Of a stretch of DNA of 16,476 nucleotides, positions 13,816 through 16,476 are shown piece by piece. Location of the stretch: positions 1 through 16,476 of the forward strand of contig URWR01000020.1 in NCBI GenBank assembly GCA_900551595.1, read 5' to 3'. The first letter of the stretch is position 1. Each line of letters opens with the position of its first letter. Both the position numbers and the translations under genes were made by a program. The notes under the pieces are model-generated. The model saw only the letters and a list, made by a program, of their open reading frames with translations. It searched no databases and was not told the origin of the DNA. This DNA comes from an uncultured Coriobacteriaceae bacterium (GTDB taxonomy: Bacteria; Actinomycetota; Coriobacteriia; Coriobacteriales; Atopobiaceae).

Positions 13816-14802
13816 TTACAAATGGCTAAGCGCCGTATGAAATGCCTCCGCAAGCCACGGAATGCGCTCGATATTGTCTCGAATATGATCGCATGAAGCA
13901 TGGAAAGCTTTCTGTTCGACCTCATTGAGATCGGGAGTGAGCACCATCTCGACTCCCTTTTCTCCGATCATACAAGGCAAGCTTGCAAAAACATTGTGCT
14001 CATGCAGCTCTCCCGTAAGAAGCGTGGAGCACGGAACAATAAGATGAGCATTAGAGCTTATGGCACGAACAAGCTGGGCAGCAATCATGGCGATGGCATA
14101 CTCAGTGCATTGCTTTCCCGACATAGTGACATACCCACCATATCGCGCGTCTTTTTCCGTCTCAGCAAGATCAAACGAAAAAAGCTGGGGGGATTCTTGT
14201 GCCAAACTGTCTAACGATCTGCCCCCAATGTGTACTTGTGACCATGCGGCAAACTGAGAAAAGCCATGCTCTCCATACATATCTGCATTTATAGAACGCT
14301 GATCTACCTGGCATTTATTTGCAATTGCATGGCGCAGGCGCACAGAATCAAGCCCGGTGCCGGTACCGACCACACGACGAGGATCACATCCGGCAAGCGT
14401 CCAAACCTCGGCAGCTATAACATCGCAGGGATTTGAAATGGTAACCCACACACCATCAAAACCAGCTTTGGTAATACGCTCAACATACGTGCGAACTATC
14501 TCAACGGTAACCTCAAGTTCACCGTCTCGATTTGTAAGAGAGGCGGTAATATCACCTGCCGCATTAACAATAATGTCGCACGCTGCAAGGCGTTCGTATG
14601 CCACCCCACAATTTATGATCGAACAATTTGTTGGATAGAGCGACATTGCATCAAGAAGATCTTGGACCTCAGAAGCCAAGCGTTTTTCGGCTATATCGCA
14701 AAGATACAGTTCATCTGCCAGTCCTTGCATAAGAAGGGCATTTGCGACATGTGCGCCAACATGACCAACACCAACAATGCCTATACGCCGTTTCTGTGTC
14801 AT
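13816..14802 (-). CDS. L-lactate/malate dehydrogenase-family NAD-dependent oxidoreductase
   Basis: Cytoplasmic 2-hydroxyacid dehydrogenase of 328 aa that interconverts a 2-oxo acid and an L-2-hydroxy acid with NAD(H). The NAD loop is GIVGVGHVG (8-16), with Asp36 (YLCDIA) to bind the adenosine ribose. Family motifs are ISNPCDVI (122-129), GTGTGLDSVRLR (146-157, substrate Arg155) and YGEHGFSQF (176-184, catalytic His179). The mobile active-site loop is unusual: it reads NAAGDITASLTNRDGEL, keeping Arg92 but lacking the QKPGESR sequence of L-lactate dehydrogenase. At the specificity position (Gln in LDH, Arg in MDH) there is a small residue, as in L-2-hydroxyisocaproate-type enzymes, so a bulkier oxo acid is possible. 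The ATG at 14800-14802 follows GAAGGAA; the extension to 14913 is rejected. It is divergent from rlmD. Confidence 0.85.
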   Translation of the reverse strand: MTQKRRIGIVGVGHVGAHVANALLMQGLADELYLCDIAEKRLASEVQDLLDAMSLYPTNCSIINCGVAYERLAACDIIVNAAGDITASLTNRDGELEVTVEIVRTYVERITKAGFDGVWVTISNPCDVIAAEVWTLAGCDPRRVVGTGTGLDSVRLRHAIANKCQVDQRSINADMYGEHGFSQFAAWSQVHIGGRSLDSLAQESPQLFSFDLAETEKDARYGGYVTMSGKQCTEYAIAMIAAQLVRAISSNAHLIVPCSTLLTGELHEHNVFASLPCMIGEKGVEMVLTPDLNEVEQKAFHASCDHIRDNIERIPWLAEAFHTALSHL

Positions 14803-14857
14803 AGAGGTTCCTTCGTCCGTGCCATGAAAAGGGTTTCTCGCTAAGCTATTAAAACCA

Positions 14858-14870
14858 ACGGTATTACCGT
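14858..14870. promoter_or_regulatory. 13-bp palindrome between divergent genes
   Basis: ACGGTATTACCGT is a perfect odd-centred palindrome in the 155-bp gap between the dehydrogenase and rlmD, about 56 bp before the dehydrogenase ATG. It is shaped like a dimeric-repressor operator. The repressor is unknown. Confidence 0.4.
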
Positions 14871-14957
14871 ACCACGTCAGTATTCTGAACATGGCACAAT
14901 AGCTGTAATCCATAGTGTGCTTGATGTTTTAACAAACCGTAAGAAAGGGATACCTCT

Positions 14958-16421
14958 ATGGGCTACAAAACATATACCTGTCCCATTGCCCGTTCTTGCG
15001 GAGGTTGTGAATGGTTAGCGGTTCCTTACCCCATCCAGCTTAAAAGGAAACGCCAGGCAGTTGAAGACCTCTTTTCTGATTTGCCCGGATGGAACAAGGT
15101 GGAATTTCCTGACCCAGTTGGTATGAAAACACCTTTGGGGTATCGACATAAAGCCGCCACGCCCTTTGCTCCTGGAGCTCGGGGTAGTGTGCGTTCTGGA
15201 TTTTATGCACGCGGTACCCATCGCATCGTGCCCTGCTCATCCTGTTTAGTAGAAGCACCAGGCGCCCGCAAAATACTAGGAGCCGTTGCGCGTATCGCAG
15301 GTGATCTGCGCATTCCTGCCTATGACGAAGATCGCGGTAGAGGTTTTTTGCGCCATGCTGTTGTGCGCGTAGGTTGGAAAACGAATGAATGCTTGCTTAC
15401 GCTTGTTACCAATGGACGCGACATTCGCCATCCTAACGAGTTGCTCAGGCGTATTCGTAAGTTCGCCCCTCAGGTGACTGCTCTTGCACAAAACGTAAAT
15501 ACGCGTAAGACAAACGCCATCTTGGGACATGAAACGCATCCACTCTTTGGCAGGGGAAGAATGCGCGACAAACTTCTTGGGTGCGTCTTTGAGATGGGGC
15601 CAACATCCTTTTATCAGACAAATCCCGAACAAACAGAGCGCCTGTATTCACTTGCAATCGAAGGAGCACAGCTCAAGCCAGGCATGCGCTTGCTTGATGC
15701 CTATTGCGGCATTGGCACCATAGGCATCTGCGCTGCCCGTCTCCAACAGGACATTGAGGTAGTGGGTGTGGAGCAGGTTGATGGTGCTGTTGGAGATGCA
15801 CGCACCAATGCTCGTCTCAATCATCTTGATGATCGCTGTCGCTTCTTACATGCTGATGCAACGGCATACATGCACGATGCTCGACAAGGACGTGAAGGGT
15901 TTGACGTTATCGTTATGGATCCTCCACGCGCGGGCTCAACGCCGGAATTCCTCGAAGGTGCAGCCCGTCTCGTTCCTGAGCGTATCGTATATATCTCTTG
16001 TAACCCAACAACGCAGCGCCGTGATATAGAGCTCTTGCTCAGCCACGGATACGTCTTGGAACGCCTTACCGTGGTGGATATGTTTCCCCACACTTCTCAT
16101 GCAGAGACGGTTGCGGTTCTATCTCGGAAATCCGCAACGAAGACTTTTATCCCCGTGACCGTCAGCCCGAAGGACATGGGACTGGATGAGGCCAAGGCGC
16201 AACCGACGTACGAGAACATCCGAAAGTATGTGAAGGAGACGCACGGCCTGACCGTGAGCACCCTGAACATCGCGCAAATGAAGGCCGAGTGCGGACTGGA
16301 GATGGAGTGCGACCGCTCGGGCGGCAAGCAGCAGCCGAAGTGTCCGCCCGAGAAGCGTGAGGCGATTCTGGACGCGTTCCGACACTTCGGGATGATTGAG
16401 GATGATTCCTCGGAGGGATAG
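14958..16421 (+). CDS. rlmD: 23S rRNA (uracil-5-)-methyltransferase RlmD with foreign C-terminal extension
   Basis: SAM-dependent enzyme methylating U1939-type uridines of 23S rRNA, 487 aa. Near the N-terminus C8-x5-C14-x2-C17, with a fourth Cys at 93 or 96, should hold a 4Fe-4S cluster. No separate TRAM domain precedes it. SAM-site motifs are FYQTNPEQTE (from 218), LLDAYCGIGTIG (245-256) and DPPRAG (321-326). The nucleophile is C348 in SCNP and the general base is E383 in HTSHAET, exactly 35 residues later as in E. coli RumA (C389 and E424). RumA ends about nine residues after that Glu. Here the frame continues for about 97 more residues (391-487), ending in QPKCPPEKREAI and HFGMIED. This tail has third-position GC of 78/97 against 31/60 just before it, so it has a different origin. 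The ATG at 14958 follows GAAAGGGA. Confidence 0.92.
   Translation: MGYKTYTCPIARSCGGCEWLAVPYPIQLKRKRQAVEDLFSDLPGWNKVEFPDPVGMKTPLGYRHKAATPFAPGARGSVRSGFYARGTHRIVPCSSCLVEAPGARKILGAVARIAGDLRIPAYDEDRGRGFLRHAVVRVGWKTNECLLTLVTNGRDIRHPNELLRRIRKFAPQVTALAQNVNTRKTNAILGHETHPLFGRGRMRDKLLGCVFEMGPTSFYQTNPEQTERLYSLAIEGAQLKPGMRLLDAYCGIGTIGICAARLQQDIEVVGVEQVDGAVGDARTNARLNHLDDRCRFLHADATAYMHDARQGREGFDVIVMDPPRAGSTPEFLEGAARLVPERIVYISCNPTTQRRDIELLLSHGYVLERLTVVDMFPHTSHAETVAVLSRKSATKTFIPVTVSPKDMGLDEAKAQPTYENIRKYVKETHGLTVSTLNIAQMKAECGLEMECDRSGGKQQPKCPPEKREAILDAFRHFGMIEDDSSEG
16128..16421 (+). mobile_element. Probable integrative-element edge: GC-rich tail fused to rlmD
   Basis: The reading frame changes composition sharply after codon 390 of rlmD: 80% third-position GC against 52% before, and all five leucines are CTG. 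The tail sequence (TYENIRKYVKE, then LNIAQMKAECGLE, then QPKCPPEKREAI) resembles C-terminal extensions I know on RlmD homologues in Firmicutes and as short ORFs at the edge of conjugative elements. The 3' end of rum/rlmD, at the codons for the H-x-E motif, is a documented integration site of streptococcal conjugative elements and phages. The window ends 55 nt after the stop, so no integrase can be seen. Confidence 0.5.
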
Positions 16422-16435
16422 GACGCTGTATTTTG

Positions 16436-16454
16436 CGTTTTAAGACGTTTTAAG
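16436..16454 (+). repeat. Tandem 9-bp direct repeat beyond rlmD
   Basis: CGTTTTAAG occurs at 16436-16444 and again at 16446-16454, one helical turn (10 bp) apart, 15 bp after the rlmD stop. Such spaced repeats near an element edge could be recombinase arm sites. They are short enough to be chance. Confidence 0.4.
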
Positions 16455-16476
16455 CCCGTTGGGGTACTCCGTTACC

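Noticed and set aside
16461..16476. GGTA-N6-TACC inverted repeat at the end of the window
   Set aside because: A four-base stem at a truncated end is too weak to call; it could be tested once the sequence to the right is known.

Overview
The window looks like chromosome from an anaerobic actinobacterium of the class Coriobacteriia, perhaps Atopobiaceae. This rests on gene content and family resemblance read by eye (Nramp-related magnesium carrier, DUF362 ferredoxin, flavodiiron protein, EF-G-like paralogue, PRC-barrel proteins), not on a database search, so the class is likely and the family tentative. Base composition is moderate in the body of the window (third-position GC about 40-50% in the stretches I counted by hand). 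It is sharply higher in roughly the first 240 and the last 300 coding bases.

Layout. 1-3216 (+): a PRC-barrel/MgtE-N/CBS membrane protein, 5'-truncated and apparently chimeric, followed 3 nt later by an Nramp-related transporter. Together they look like a magnesium uptake and sensing pair. 3202-7035 (-): a membrane-anchored polysaccharide deacetylase and a two-PRC-barrel protein in one likely operon, then a YtxH-like membrane protein with its own terminator, then a stand-alone protein resembling the N-terminal domain of cyanophycin synthetase. 7109-8518 (-): a CNNM/CBS/CorC protein of the magnesium-export or hemolysin-C type, preceded by a roughly 160-nt structured leader with a possible 40-codon overlapping ORF. 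8784-9965 (-): a DUF362 protein with two 4Fe-4S clusters and a leader containing a 10-codon ORF. 10215-11396 (-): a flavodiiron (FprA-type) protein. 11563-13623 (-): an EF-G-like GTPase paralogue with a degenerate G domain. 13816-14802 (-): a lactate/malate dehydrogenase-family enzyme. 14958-16421 (+): RlmD, a 23S rRNA m5U methyltransferase, with a foreign-looking 97-residue C-terminal extension.

Themes. Three genes concern divalent-cation (probably Mg2+) balance: the sensor-like protein and Nramp-related importer at the left, and the CNNM-type protein in the middle. The DUF362 and flavodiiron genes fit anaerobic redox and oxygen or nitric oxide defence. Most minus-strand genes are single transcription units separated by clear intrinsic terminators.

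The two observations most worth following are at the ends. At the left, a UMP-kinase C-terminus is joined in frame to the PRC gene, and third-position GC falls from 86% to 39% at about base 240. At the right, the rlmD reading frame continues past the normal end of the enzyme into a GC-rich tail. The switch lies just after the catalytic glutamate, at the place where integrative elements are known to insert in rum/rlmD genes. The right end may therefore be the edge of an integrative element. The left end may be an assembly misjoin.

No tRNA, rRNA, CRISPR array, insertion sequence or transposase was seen. No gene-free stretch exceeds 300 bases; the longest is 8519-8783, described as the corC leader plus the DUF362 terminator.
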